A stretch of DNA of 64,000 bases from Aminobacter aminovorans (lineage in GTDB: Bacteria; Pseudomonadota; Alphaproteobacteria; Rhizobiales; Rhizobiaceae). The stretch spans positions 1,875,501 to 1,939,500 of the forward strand of contig NZ_UFSM01000001.1 in the NCBI RefSeq assembly GCF_900445235.1, written 5' to 3'. This document shows positions 53,941-62,905 of the stretch, piece after piece. Below the pieces are notes generated by a model, which saw nothing but the letters and a program-made list of their open reading frames with translations, was not told the origin of the DNA and ran no database searches. The position numbers were made by a program, and so were the translations under genes. The stretch's first letter is position 1. Each line of letters begins with the position of its first letter.

Positions 53941-53953
53941 GGGGCCAGCGCCG

Positions 53954-54580
53954 CTACTGCGCGACCCGGAAGACTTCTTCACGCGAGGTGACGAGAACCC
54001 ATTTGCCGTCGCGCTGTTCGATCGAGGCGACACGGCTCGAATCGGGCAGGACTGAGCCGCGTTGCACCACCCAGACGCCGGCATCGTCCTCGACCATGGC
54101 GCGGCCGTTGGCGATGTGGACGAGCTTGAATTCGATCTTCGGTCCGGGGAAAGGCTGTTCGGCGACGCCGGCGAGACCTTCTTCGTCCTTGTTTGGGCGC
54201 AGTGAACCGGTGGCGAACAGGTCGAGCTTCATCGGCGGAATGTCTTCGGCCGTCATCGGCGCGCCGACACGTTCGACCTGCTGGCCCATGACCAGCGGGA
54301 CCGCCTGGTCGTTCTGCCCGCCGCCGGAGAACTTCATCGCGCGGATGCCGAACTTGTCCTGGTTGAAGAAGATGTACCAGGGAAACAGCGCGCAGGTGAG
54401 GCCGAGCGCGATACCGAGGGCGGCGATGATGAAGTCGCTGCGGTGATCGCGTTTTTCCCGCCTTGGCGCGATCGTCAAAGGCGAGCGCTTCAGGCCAAGC
54501 CGCTGCAGCAGCGTGCGCGGCTGGTCCCTGGAGCCGATCATCTCCAGGAATTCGCTTGCCGGGTCATTCCGCCTGAACAT
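53954..54580 (-). CDS. Conserved flagellar-cluster membrane protein of unknown function
   Basis: 208 aa. A cytosolic N-terminus with basic patches, one membrane helix (FIIAALGIALGLTCALFPWYIFF), and a periplasmic region ending in a small beta domain (VWVVQRGSVLPDSSRVASIEQRDGKWVLVTSREEVFRV) reminiscent of PilP-type folds. It overlaps fliI by 17 bases and precedes flgB. I do not recognise a named family; a gene at this place is found in rhizobial flagellar clusters. A role linking export apparatus and envelope is plausible but unproven. Confidence 0.7.
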   Translation of the reverse strand: MFRRNDPASEFLEMIGSRDQPRTLLQRLGLKRSPLTIAPRREKRDHRSDFIIAALGIALGLTCALFPWYIFFNQDKFGIRAMKFSGGGQNDQAVPLVMGQQVERVGAPMTAEDIPPMKLDLFATGSLRPNKDEEGLAGVAEQPFPGPKIEFKLVHIANGRAMVEDDAGVWVVQRGSVLPDSSRVASIEQRDGKWVLVTSREEVFRVAQ

Positions 54581-55964
54581 GGGCTCTATCCTTGGATTTC
54601 AGATGGCGTGCGAGGTCGGAGAACGGATCGAGCGACGGCCCGTCGGCAGGTGACTGGCCGAGCGCTTCGTAGATCACCGGGACCTGCTTCACGGCGAGAT
54701 CAAGGTCAGGATCGGCGCCGGGCTGGTAGGCGCCGAGCAGGCGGATGTCGCGCGTGTCCTCGAAACGCGAGATCAGCGCCTTGAGCTTGCTGACGAGCTG
54801 GCGCTGCTCCGGCGTCCAGGCCTTGGAAGCGAGACGCGAGATCGATGCCAGCGGATTGACCGGGGGATAGCGGCCCTGCTCGGCGATGGAACGGTCGAGC
54901 ACGACGTGGCCGTCGAGAATGCCGCGGACGGAATCGGCGACGGGATCGTTGTGGTCGTCGCCGTCGATGAGCACCGAGATGATGGCGGTGATCGAGCCGG
55001 TGCCCTCCATGCCGGGGCCGGCGCGTTCGAGCAACTTGGGCAGTTCGGTGAAGACGGAGGCGGGGTAGCCGCGCGCCACCGGCGGCTCGCCGGCGCCGAT
55101 GGCGACCTCGCGCAAGGCGTGGGCAAAGCGGGTGATGGAATCGAGCACGAGCAGGACGCGGTGGCCCTTGTCGCGGAAATGCTCTGCGACGCGCATCGCG
55201 GTATCAGGCGCGCGGCGGCGCATCATCGCGCTCTCGTCCGAGGTGGCGACGACCGCGACTGTTTTGGCCATGGAGGCCGCACCGATGGTGTCTTCGAGGA
55301 ATTCGCGCACTTCGCGGCCGCGTTCGCCAATCAGGGCGACGACGACGGTGTCGAAGGCGTCTGCGCCGGCAAGCATGGCAAGCAGCGTCGACTTGCCGAC
55401 GCCGGAGCCGGCGAAGATGCCCATGCGCTGGCCGAAGCAGAGTGGTGTAAAGATATCGATGACGCGGACGCCCGTCAGGAAGCCCGTCTCGACGCGCTGG
55501 CGGGCCAGTGCAGCCGGCGGGATGGCTTCGGTAGCATCATCCTTGGCGCTGCGCAGCAACGGTGCGCCGCCGTCGATCGGGCGGCCGAGCGCGTCGATGG
55601 CACGGCCGCGCCAGCTCGGGTGCGGCGTGATGGCGATCGGTCCACGGGTAAAGACGGCGTCGCCGACGCCTACCTCACCGCTGCTTTCATAGGGTGCCAC
55701 CAGCACCTCGTCGCGGCCGATCTGCACGATCTCGCCGCGCCGGTTGCGGCCATGGCCACGGTGCTCGACGATGTCGCCGAGGCGCGCGCTCAAGGACAGG
55801 CCTCCGACCTTGTAGTGGGTCGGCGCGATTTCTGTCACTTGTCCGCCGCGCCTGACCAGCAGGCGGTCGTCGGCGAAGCGGTGCTGGATCCGCTCGAGCG
55901 CTTCGAGGCGATTGTCGTGGACCGCCTGGGGCTCGTTGCGGATGTTGGCCAGTGAGGTGCTCAC
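54564..55964 (-). CDS. fliI: Flagellar protein export ATPase FliI
   Basis: 466 aa. Walker A GIFAGSGVGKSTLL, the VVVALIGERGREVREF motif, Walker B VLLVLDSITRFAHALRE and the GYPASVFTELPKLLERAG segment. Cytosolic F1-like hexamer that energises export with FliH and FliJ. Directly follows flgF (stop and start adjacent). Confidence 0.96.
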   Translation of the reverse strand: MSTSLANIRNEPQAVHDNRLEALERIQHRFADDRLLVRRGGQVTEIAPTHYKVGGLSLSARLGDIVEHRGHGRNRRGEIVQIGRDEVLVAPYESSGEVGVGDAVFTRGPIAITPHPSWRGRAIDALGRPIDGGAPLLRSAKDDATEAIPPAALARQRVETGFLTGVRVIDIFTPLCFGQRMGIFAGSGVGKSTLLAMLAGADAFDTVVVALIGERGREVREFLEDTIGAASMAKTVAVVATSDESAMMRRRAPDTAMRVAEHFRDKGHRVLLVLDSITRFAHALREVAIGAGEPPVARGYPASVFTELPKLLERAGPGMEGTGSITAIISVLIDGDDHNDPVADSVRGILDGHVVLDRSIAEQGRYPPVNPLASISRLASKAWTPEQRQLVSKLKALISRFEDTRDIRLLGAYQPGADPDLDLAVKQVPVIYEALGQSPADGPSLDPFSDLARHLKSKDRAHVQAE

Positions 55965-56687
55965 TTACTTCGAGCCGAGGGTCTTGATGGCTTCGGAGAA
56001 AGAGGCTTCGGTCTGGCGCATCAGGGCGGCGGTGTTCTCGAAGGCGCGCTGCACCATGATGAGCTTGGTCATCTCCTTGATAGGATTGACGTTGGATTCC
56101 TCGACGAAACCCTGGACAATGCCGGCATCCATACGGTCGACCACGGGCTCGGGCGCCGTTGGCGGGATGACGCCTGAGTTGCCATAGCGGACGAAATTGG
56201 TGCCTGGGTTGAACTCGTAAAGGCCGATGGCGCCGACGAGGCGCCCGTCCTGGCGCAGTGAGCCGTCGGAGCCGGCAGTCGGCGGTCCGGCACGCGGATC
56301 GAGCTGCATCGGCGCGCCGCCGGCATCGAGCACAGGATGACCCTCGACGGTGACGAGCTGGCCTTCTGCAGTCATCGAAAAGCGGCCGTCACGCGTCATC
56401 ACCACTCCGGCCGGCGTCTCGATGCCGAACCAGGCGTCGCCACGAACAGCGAAGTCGAACGGATTACCTGTCTCGCGCATGCTGCCATGCTGGGTCGACA
56501 GATAGGTGTCACCTGGCGAGGTGAAGGAGACCGACTGTGGCCCGAGCCCGGAAACCACATCCTCGAACTTCACGCCGGTGGCGCGGAAGCCGACGGTCGA
56601 AGCGTTGGCAACATTGTCGGCGATGGTGTTGAGGCGCCTTTCCAGCGCGACCTGGGCGGAAAGGGCGACGTAAAGACCGTTCTGCAT
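55965..56687 (-). CDS. flgF: Flagellar proximal rod protein FlgF
   Basis: 240 aa. N-terminus QNGLYVALSAQVALERRLNT with NVANASTVGFRATGVKFEDV, centre AWFGIETPAGVVMTRDGRFSM, and C-terminus SNVNPIKEMTKLIMVQRAFENT. Abuts fliI and starts seven bases after the DUF1217 gene stop. Confidence 0.95.
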   Translation of the reverse strand: MQNGLYVALSAQVALERRLNTIADNVANASTVGFRATGVKFEDVVSGLGPQSVSFTSPGDTYLSTQHGSMRETGNPFDFAVRGDAWFGIETPAGVVMTRDGRFSMTAEGQLVTVEGHPVLDAGGAPMQLDPRAGPPTAGSDGSLRQDGRLVGAIGLYEFNPGTNFVRYGNSGVIPPTAPEPVVDRMDAGIVQGFVEESNVNPIKEMTKLIMVQRAFENTAALMRQTEASFSEAIKTLGSK

Positions 56688-56694
56688 GATGTTC

Positions 56695-57819
56695 TCAGAA
56701 CCTCAGTTTCTGCATGGCAAACAGCACATCGGTCGAAACGCCATAGGCCGGCGACGACGAGCCGAACAGGGTGCCGACGGAAGCCTGCACAGGGGAGGAC
56801 GGATTGTTGATTTCCCAGAGGCTGGTGAAGCGCTTGAGGAACTCGTCGAGCTTCTTGGGATTGGAGAAGGTTTCGATCTTGAGCTTGTCCTCGAACAGCT
56901 TGACCTGCCGGTCGATGTTGGCCGAGGCGAAGGTCTCAGGCAGGCCGAGCGCCGTGCGTACGACCTTTGCCAAGGCGGGGTCGGCGAGCACCTCGTAGAA
57001 GCTGGTAATCGATGAAGCCTTGCGCTCGAAATAGAGCGCGAGGCGCACGCCCTCATTGTCCTTGCCGGCATTCTCTTCCAGCGTCTGGCGGACGTATTTG
57101 TCGACCGATGGACGCTGCGCGGCATTGTAGGTCGTCGCATCCTTGCCCAACGCTTCGAAATTGTAGGTGCTGGCAAACGCGGCGTAGCGTTTGTCCGTCA
57201 TCTGATTGGCGTAGCTCTTCGGATCACGAACGCCGCCAGCCAAGACCTTTTCCATCATCTCCTTGTTCGGGATCGATCCTTCGATGCCGAAAGATTTCAT
57301 GGCAAAGGTGTAGAGCCTGTTATCGGCCATCAGGTCCTTGGCCGACGTCACCTTGACGATGTTGTCGAGGTAATACTTGACCTCTTTCTTGACCGCTTCG
57401 GAGTTGGGGTCGACACCATCCAGCTTGACCCGGATCAGGTATTTGTCGACCGCGCCCTGTTGCGCCTTGGTGTAGACGGTGGCCTTGTCGCCGAGCTCTG
57501 CGAAGTTGAAGCTCTTGACGAACTCGGCGTAGCGTTTGTCGGTCAGCTTGTTGGCGAAGCTGTCTTCCTTGGCCACGCCTTCCTTCAGTGCCTTGACCAT
57601 GAAGGCCTTGGCGTAGGCCATGTTTTCCAGGCCGTGCGCCTTCATGGCGTATCTGAAAAGACGGTCGTTCTTGACGAACTCGTCGATGCTTTTCACCTTG
57701 GTGATGTTCTTGAGGTAGTACTCGGTGTCGCGCTCGACCGTCGGCTGGTTCTCGACGCGATCCAGAGCCTTGCCGAGATCCCGCGTGATCAGGTGGTAGC
57801 TTGTATAGGTATTGAGCAC
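56695..57819 (-). CDS. DUF1217-repeat flagellar protein
   Basis: 374 aa. Built of repeated ~115-residue units with the pattern [32 protein letters not shown]...[20 protein letters not shown]; the second unit ([34 protein letters not shown]) is close, and the third ([20 protein letters not shown]) is divergent. No signal peptide; ends [14 protein letters not shown]1217 proteins occur in alphaproteobacterial flagellar clusters and their molecular role is not settled; export by the flagellar system is possible. It heads the run with flgF, fliI and the hypothetical gene. Confidence 0.85.
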   Translation of the reverse strand: MLNTYTSYHLITRDLGKALDRVENQPTVERDTEYYLKNITKVKSIDEFVKNDRLFRYAMKAHGLENMAYAKAFMVKALKEGVAKEDSFANKLTDKRYAEFVKSFNFAELGDKATVYTKAQQGAVDKYLIRVKLDGVDPNSEAVKKEVKYYLDNIVKVTSAKDLMADNRLYTFAMKSFGIEGSIPNKEMMEKVLAGGVRDPKSYANQMTDKRYAAFASTYNFEALGKDATTYNAAQRPSVDKYVRQTLEENAGKDNEGVRLALYFERKASSITSFYEVLADPALAKVVRTALGLPETFASANIDRQVKLFEDKLKIETFSNPKKLDEFLKRFTSLWEINNPSSPVQASVGTLFGSSSPAYGVSTDVLFAMQKLRF

Positions 57820-57869
57820 GACAACAGCCCTTCCGCCGCAGCATAGACGGGGGAGGCTACGCCCGATTG

Positions 57870-57882
57870 CTTGCGCGAGGCT
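57870..57882 (-). promoter_or_regulatory. Flagellar upstream box between the DUF1217 gene and motA
   Basis: Coding-strand AGCCTCGCGCAAG, 51-63 bp before the DUF1217 start, the same distance as at flgE. It is also ~92 bp before the motA start on the other strand and could serve both. Confidence 0.5.
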
Positions 57883-57973
57883 GAATGGTTTTGCGATGAT
57901 CCTTCAAGCCTCACACAAGGCACGGACGCTATCTGTGCCTGTATGTTGCTTTGAATGTGCGGAAGGACCTGCT

Positions 57974-58849
57974 GTGGGCATTCTGATCGGACTCGTCGTG
58001 ACGCTGGGCTGTGTGCTCGGCGGCTTCATGGCGATGGGCGGACACCTGGACGTCCTGATGCAGCCTTGGGAGCTTGTCATCATCGGCGGTGCGGCCCTCG
58101 GTACGTTCCTGGTTGCCAACCCGATGGCCACCGTCAAGGATACCGGCAAGGCGATCGTCGAAGCGCTCAAGCAGGCAGTGCCGAAAGAGCAGGACTATCT
58201 CGAGACGTTGGGCGTGCTGCATTCGCTGATGCGCGAGCTGCGCACCAAAACCCGCTCCGAGGTCGAGGCGCATATCGACAACCCTGACGACTCGCCGATC
58301 TTCCAGGCCTATCCGCTGGTGCTCAAGAACTACGACTTGACGCATTTCATCTGCGACTATTGCCGCATCATCATCATCGGCAATGCCCGCTCGCACGAGA
58401 TCGAAGCGCTGATGGACGAAGAAATCCAGACCATTCGCGCCGACAAGCTCAAGTCCTATCACGCGCTGATCGCCGTCGGTGATGGCCTGCCGGCGTTGGG
58501 CATCGTCGCCGCGGTGCTCGGCGTGGTCAAGGCCATGGGCGCACTGGACCAGTCTCCCGAAATCCTTGGCGGCCTGATCGGCGCTGCACTCGTCGGCACC
58601 TTCCTCGGAATCTTCCTGTCTTATGCAGTGGTTGCGCCGATCGCCACCAAGATCAAGACGGTGCGCGAGAAGAAGAACCGCCTCTACATCGTCGTCAAGC
58701 AGACGCTGCTTGCCTACATGAACGGCTCGCTGCCGCAGGTTGCAATCGAATTCGGCCGCAAGACGATCTCGTCTTATGATCGTCCGTCGATCGATTCGGT
58801 GGAACAGAGCACGCTGAATACGGCCATCGTCGAAAAGAAAGCGGCCTGA
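57974..58849 (+). CDS. motA: Flagellar motor stator protein MotA
   Basis: 291 aa from the GTG at 57974 (AAGGA seven bases upstream); the longer ORF upstream lacks family character. Four helices with [57 protein letters not shown] and [18 protein letters not shown]. Conducts protons with MotB. First gene of the motA-fliM-fliN-fliG-flhB run. Confidence 0.95.
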   Translation: MGILIGLVVTLGCVLGGFMAMGGHLDVLMQPWELVIIGGAALGTFLVANPMATVKDTGKAIVEALKQAVPKEQDYLETLGVLHSLMRELRTKTRSEVEAHIDNPDDSPIFQAYPLVLKNYDLTHFICDYCRIIIIGNARSHEIEALMDEEIQTIRADKLKSYHALIAVGDGLPALGIVAAVLGVVKAMGALDQSPEILGGLIGAALVGTFLGIFLSYAVVAPIATKIKTVREKKNRLYIVVKQTLLAYMNGSLPQVAIEFGRKTISSYDRPSIDSVEQSTLNTAIVEKKAA

Positions 58850-58885
58850 GCCAATGCGGGACGCTGATAAAGGGCATCGCAAGTC

Positions 58886-59818
58886 ATGAATACCACCGCA
58901 AGCCCGGCGGAACCGCGGGATGTCGTCATCGAACGCCTGCTGGGCGATACAGGCGAGCCGGAGAAAGTGCTTGCCGCTGCGCGCCGCCTTGCCGAGCGTG
59001 CGGCGACCGCAGTTGCCGAAGCTATCAACCAGGCGCTGCCGACGTCCGTCTTTGTCGAGGTCGGCGATATCAAACTCGGCCGCATGACGGATGCCAAAGC
59101 GGGCAAGAGCAACCAGGCGATGACCGTCGCCCCGACCAAGCTTTCGCCCGACGGCCTGGTGATGACGTTCGATCCGCAGGCTGTGGCCATCCTCGTCAAC
59201 CTGATGTTCGGCGGCGAACCGACCCGCGATATCGCCGCGATCGATCGCGATCTGTCGTCGATCGAGCTCGGTGTGGTCTCGATGCTTATCCAGGACGTGG
59301 CGCGCGCGATAAACGCACAAGGCCCGGACGGTGGGCTCGGCGTCAAACTGCCGGCGCCCGAGGCGATCACCGGCGCGATGATGAAGAAGCATGTCTTCCG
59401 TGACGGGCCTTCGGCGCGCATCGTGCTGACCGTCTCGACGACGGCTTCGCGCGGCACGCTGACGCTGACGTTGCCGCAGCGTGTGCTGGTGTCGGATCGC
59501 CGCCCGGCCGAGGTCGAGACGGATGCAGCCCCGACCGCCGAATGGCGTTCGCGCTTCTCCGACGAGCTGATGCGCTCGACGGTGAAGCTGGAAGCCTCGA
59601 TGCCGATCGGGCGCATGACGCTCGGCGAACTTACCGGGCTCGAGGTTGGGCAGGTCATCGAGCTCGCCGAAAACACCCAGTCCAACGCGGTTATCGCCGC
59701 TCGCGGCAAGACATTGTTTGCCTGCGAGTTCGGCAAGCTGGGCCAGAATTACACTGTACGCATCCGGCGTCCGTTCGACACTACCGAAGATACAATTGAA
59801 GGGATCGTCGCGGGGTGA
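58886..59818 (+). CDS. fliM: Flagellar motor switch protein FliM
   Basis: 310 aa. The middle CheC-like domain is divergent; the C-terminal SpoA domain (STVKLEASMPIGRMTLGELTGLEVGQVIELAENTQ) is clear. The N-terminal CheY-binding peptide seen in enteric FliM (LSQxEID) is not recognisable, which is usual for rhizobial FliM. Forms the C ring with FliG and FliN. 36 bp after motA. Confidence 0.9.
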   Translation: MNTTASPAEPRDVVIERLLGDTGEPEKVLAAARRLAERAATAVAEAINQALPTSVFVEVGDIKLGRMTDAKAGKSNQAMTVAPTKLSPDGLVMTFDPQAVAILVNLMFGGEPTRDIAAIDRDLSSIELGVVSMLIQDVARAINAQGPDGGLGVKLPAPEAITGAMMKKHVFRDGPSARIVLTVSTTASRGTLTLTLPQRVLVSDRRPAEVETDAAPTAEWRSRFSDELMRSTVKLEASMPIGRMTLGELTGLEVGQVIELAENTQSNAVIAARGKTLFACEFGKLGQNYTVRIRRPFDTTEDTIEGIVAG

Positions 59819-59864
59819 GCTGCTGCCTGGCAGCCACGACGAACGACACAACTGGAGAACACCG

Positions 59865-60263
59865 ATGAGCAAGGCGCAGTCCAAGCCCGAGGTCGAAAAG
59901 CCCGAAATCGAAGAGGTCGAGGACGATCAGCTCAACCGCGCCATCGAAGAACTGCGTGGCGTGCTGAGCGAAGAGGAAAAGCGCCCGAGCGCAGCAGCTG
60001 CAGCGCCCGGCAACAACAGCGTGATCTTCGGCATTCCGGTCGAGGTGCAGATCGTGCTCGGCAGCACCGAAATGCCGGTTTCCGAACTGATGGCGCTGCA
60101 GAAAGGCTCGACGGTTGCCCTCGACCGGCGCATCGGCGAACCTGTCGATGTCGTGGTCAACGGCAGGCGTATCGCGCGCGGTGAAATCACGGTACTCGAA
60201 AGCGATCCGTCGCGCTTCGGCATCCGTCTCACCGAAATCGTAGCGGCGACGAAGAGCGCCTGA
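59865..60263 (+). CDS. fliN: Flagellar motor switch protein FliN
   Basis: 132 aa from the ATG at 59865 (GGAGAACACCG upstream). Acidic disordered N-terminus, then the SpoA domain: IPVEVQIVLGSTEMPVSELMALQKGSTVALDR and VDVVVNGRRIARGEITVLESD. C-ring subunit. 46 bp after fliM. Confidence 0.95.
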   Translation: MSKAQSKPEVEKPEIEEVEDDQLNRAIEELRGVLSEEEKRPSAAAAAPGNNSVIFGIPVEVQIVLGSTEMPVSELMALQKGSTVALDRRIGEPVDVVVNGRRIARGEITVLESDPSRFGIRLTEIVAATKSA

Positions 60264-60307
60264 GGACTGTTGACTGTGCTTACCCCTGCTTCCAGAGAGG
60301 CCTCCGC

Positions 60308-61321
60308 ATGACCACGTCGCTGGCGTCGCTGACGCGGCCACAGAAGGCCGCGGCCATTTTGGTGGCGATGGGCAAGCCCTCGGCCAGCCGTCTGCTGAAG
60401 TTCTTCAAGCAGGAGGAGCTCAAGGCGTTGATCGAAGGTGCGCGGCTCCTGCGCACCATTCCGCAGGCTGATCTCGAACGGATTGTCGCCGAGTTCGAGG
60501 CCGAGTTCACCGAAGGTGCCGGTCTGCTCGACTCGGCCGACAAGATGGACACGATCCTCAATGAGTCGCTGTCGGCGGAAGAAATGAATGCGCTGATGGG
60601 CAATGGCGAGCCCCTGGCGATCAAGGACAACCTGCCGCCGGTGTGGCCGCAGATCGAGAGGCTCGAAGCAACGCAGATCGGCGCCTTCCTCGCCAACGAA
60701 CATCCGCAGACCGCGGCGATGATCCTGTCCAACCTAGCACCGACTTATGCCGCGCGCGTGGTGCTGTCGCTGGAGAAGCCGGCGCGCAGCGAGATCATCA
60801 AGCGCATGATGGAACTGGCGAACGTTCCAGAGGCGGCAACCAAGCTGGTCGAGCAGCAGCTGCGCAACCACGTGCTGACCGAAGGCGCCCAGAAGGATAC
60901 CTCGGTCGGGCAGACGCGCGTCGCCAGTGTCCTCAACGAACTGGACAAGTCGCAGCTCGAAGAAGTGATGAGCGACCTCAGGGAAGTCGGCATGGCCGAT
61001 CTCGATGCCATCCGCGCCCGGCTGTTCTCCTTCGAGGACATTCCGTCGATGTCGCAAAAGGCGCGCGTGGCGCTGTTCGACGGGCTGTCGACCGAGCTCA
61101 TCACCATGGCCTTGCGCGGCACGCCACTACCGCTTGCCGAGGCCGTGCTGTCGTCGATCAGCGCGCGCTCACGCCGCATGATCGAATCCGAACTGAGCCA
61201 AGGTTCGGAGGGGATCCAGCCGGCCGACATCCTGCGTGCACGCAAGACCATTGCCTCCACCGCTTTGCGCATGGCGAACGAGGGTCTCCTCGAATTGCCA
61301 TCGGCGCAGAACGCCGCCTGA
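60308..61321 (+). CDS. fliG: Flagellar motor switch protein FliG
   Basis: 337 aa. Three helical domains: N-terminal FliF-binding part (RPQKAAAILVAMGKPSASRLLKFF), middle (FLANEHPQTAAMILSNLAPTYAARVVLSL, with the EHPQT motif) and torque helix region (DEVMSDLREVGMADLDAIRARLFSFEDI-like; SLRGTP-like ALRGTPLPLAEAVLSSISARSRRMIESEL). Torque-generating rotor protein. Confidence 0.95.
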   Translation: MTTSLASLTRPQKAAAILVAMGKPSASRLLKFFKQEELKALIEGARLLRTIPQADLERIVAEFEAEFTEGAGLLDSADKMDTILNESLSAEEMNALMGNGEPLAIKDNLPPVWPQIERLEATQIGAFLANEHPQTAAMILSNLAPTYAARVVLSLEKPARSEIIKRMMELANVPEAATKLVEQQLRNHVLTEGAQKDTSVGQTRVASVLNELDKSQLEEVMSDLREVGMADLDAIRARLFSFEDIPSMSQKARVALFDGLSTELITMALRGTPLPLAEAVLSSISARSRRMIESELSQGSEGIQPADILRARKTIASTALRMANEGLLELPSAQNAA

Positions 61322-61349
61322 CTTTTTCCGAAACGCGGTCTGCTGAGCG

Positions 61350-62426
61350 ATGTCGGACGAGGACAAAGACTCCAAAACAGAAGAGCCGACAGAGAAGAAA
61401 ATTCGTGACACGATGGAGAAGGGCAAGTTGCCTGTCTCCAAGGAAGTCGCGATCTTCACCTCGTTCCTGGCGATCATGGTCTATGCCGTGTTCTTTGCCA
61501 GCTCGTCGGTGGCCGAGCTCGGCGTCTTCCTCGCCAACTTCCTCGAAAAGCCGGAAGCCTGGCCACTGGGCACCGAGCGCGATGTCACAGAGCTCTACCA
61601 GGCCGTCGTGGTCGAAATCGGTCGCGCTGTCGCTAGCCTGTTCCTGATGCTGATCGTTGCCGGTGTCGGCGCGTCGCTGATCCAGAACGTGCCGCAGTTT
61701 GTCGGCGAGCGCATCCGCCCGCAACTTGACCGCATATCGCTGTTCAAGGGCTGGAAGCGGATGTTCGGTGCGCAGGGCCTGGTCGAGTTCCTGAAGTCGC
61801 TGTGCAAGCTCGGCTTCGTGATGATCGTGCTCTACTTCGTCTTGTCTGATGACCATCGCCGGTTGCTGGCCGGCATGATCACCAATCCCATTGCTTTCGG
61901 CGACGTCATTCGCGGCATCATCGTCGACATCCTGGTGGCGATCGTTTTCGTCATGGGGGCGATCGGCGTCGCCGACATCTTGTGGTCGCGCTTCCACTGG
62001 TTCCAGGAGCAGCGCATGACCAAGCAGGAGGTCAAGGACGAGATGAAGCAGTCGGAAGGCGATCCGATCGTCAAGGCCCGCCTGCGCTCGATCGCTCGTG
62101 ACCGCGCCCGCCAGCGCATGATGACGGCGGTGCCCAAGGCGACGCTGGTGATCGCCAATCCGACCCACTTCGCCATTGCGCTGCGCTATGTGCGCAACGA
62201 GGATGCAGCTCCCGTCGTGCTCGCCAAGGGACAGGACCTTGTGGCGTTGAAGATTCGCGAAATCGCCGAGCAGAACGGCATTCCGGTATTCGAGGACGTG
62301 GCTCTCGCTCGCTCCATGTACAAGCAAGTTTCGGTGGATAGTGTCATTCCATCGCAGTTCTACCAGGCCGTCGCCGAACTGGTGCGGATCGTTTACGGAA
62401 ACAAGGCTCAGCGCAATCCGTCATGA
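61350..62426 (+). CDS. flhB: Flagellar biosynthesis protein FlhB
   Basis: 358 aa. Starts with the EDKDSKTEEPTEKKIRDTMEKG region, four membrane helices, and the autocleavage site NPTH in VIANPTHFAIALRY; C-terminal switch domain APVVLAKGQDLVALKIREIAEQN. Export gate and substrate-specificity switch, acting with FliK. Overlaps the next gene by four bases. Confidence 0.96.
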   Translation: MSDEDKDSKTEEPTEKKIRDTMEKGKLPVSKEVAIFTSFLAIMVYAVFFASSSVAELGVFLANFLEKPEAWPLGTERDVTELYQAVVVEIGRAVASLFLMLIVAGVGASLIQNVPQFVGERIRPQLDRISLFKGWKRMFGAQGLVEFLKSLCKLGFVMIVLYFVLSDDHRRLLAGMITNPIAFGDVIRGIIVDILVAIVFVMGAIGVADILWSRFHWFQEQRMTKQEVKDEMKQSEGDPIVKARLRSIARDRARQRMMTAVPKATLVIANPTHFAIALRYVRNEDAAPVVLAKGQDLVALKIREIAEQNGIPVFEDVALARSMYKQVSVDSVIPSQFYQAVAELVRIVYGNKAQRNPS

Positions 62427-62866
62427 AAAATCAGCAGTACGCTTCGACCCGTGAAGTACTTGTTGCAACGGCGATCCAGCCGGTGGTGCGCGAATTGCGC
62501 CTCGTCGACTTGGCCGACTATATCGCCTTCATCAGGCTCGAGCATTTCGCCAACGTGGCTGATCTGGTCGATTCAGCGGCGGAGCTCTATTTCATGCCGG
62601 GCGCGCTGCGTCTCGGGCTGGGCGGCGAGGCACATGTCAGCTGGACCGGCAGTCCGCGCATCGTTCTCGATCTCGAGCTCAGGCCGGAAGGGGCCGTGGT
62701 CTATTTCCAGCTGTCGATGACCGCCACCAACGCGTCGGTGGAAGTCCACTACGTGTCGTTCGAGAAGCCGGATCCGGAGCCTGAGAAGAATACCGAATAT
62801 CTCGCCGCCGCGATCCAGCACGCGATGATAAGGCAGTCCGAGGCACCGCAGGCGGAAGCGGCCTGA
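62423..62866 (+). CDS. Conserved hypothetical protein coupled to flhB
   Basis: 147 aa, soluble, no signal peptide. A helical N-terminal half (VRELRLVDLADYIAFIRLEHFANVADLVDSAAELYF) and a beta-rich centre (AHVSWTGSPRIVLDLELRPEGAVVYFQLSM) ending in an acidic tail. It starts inside the flhB stop (ATGA), so it is translated with FlhB. I do not recognise a family. A role in flagellar assembly or regulation is inferred from the coupling only. Confidence 0.7.
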   Translation: MKNQQYASTREVLVATAIQPVVRELRLVDLADYIAFIRLEHFANVADLVDSAAELYFMPGALRLGLGGEAHVSWTGSPRIVLDLELRPEGAVVYFQLSMTATNASVEVHYVSFEKPDPEPEKNTEYLAAAIQHAMIRQSEAPQAEAA

Positions 62867-62905
62867 ATTCGAGTGATGCCGGCCTGACCTGAAACTCAAT
62901 GAAGG

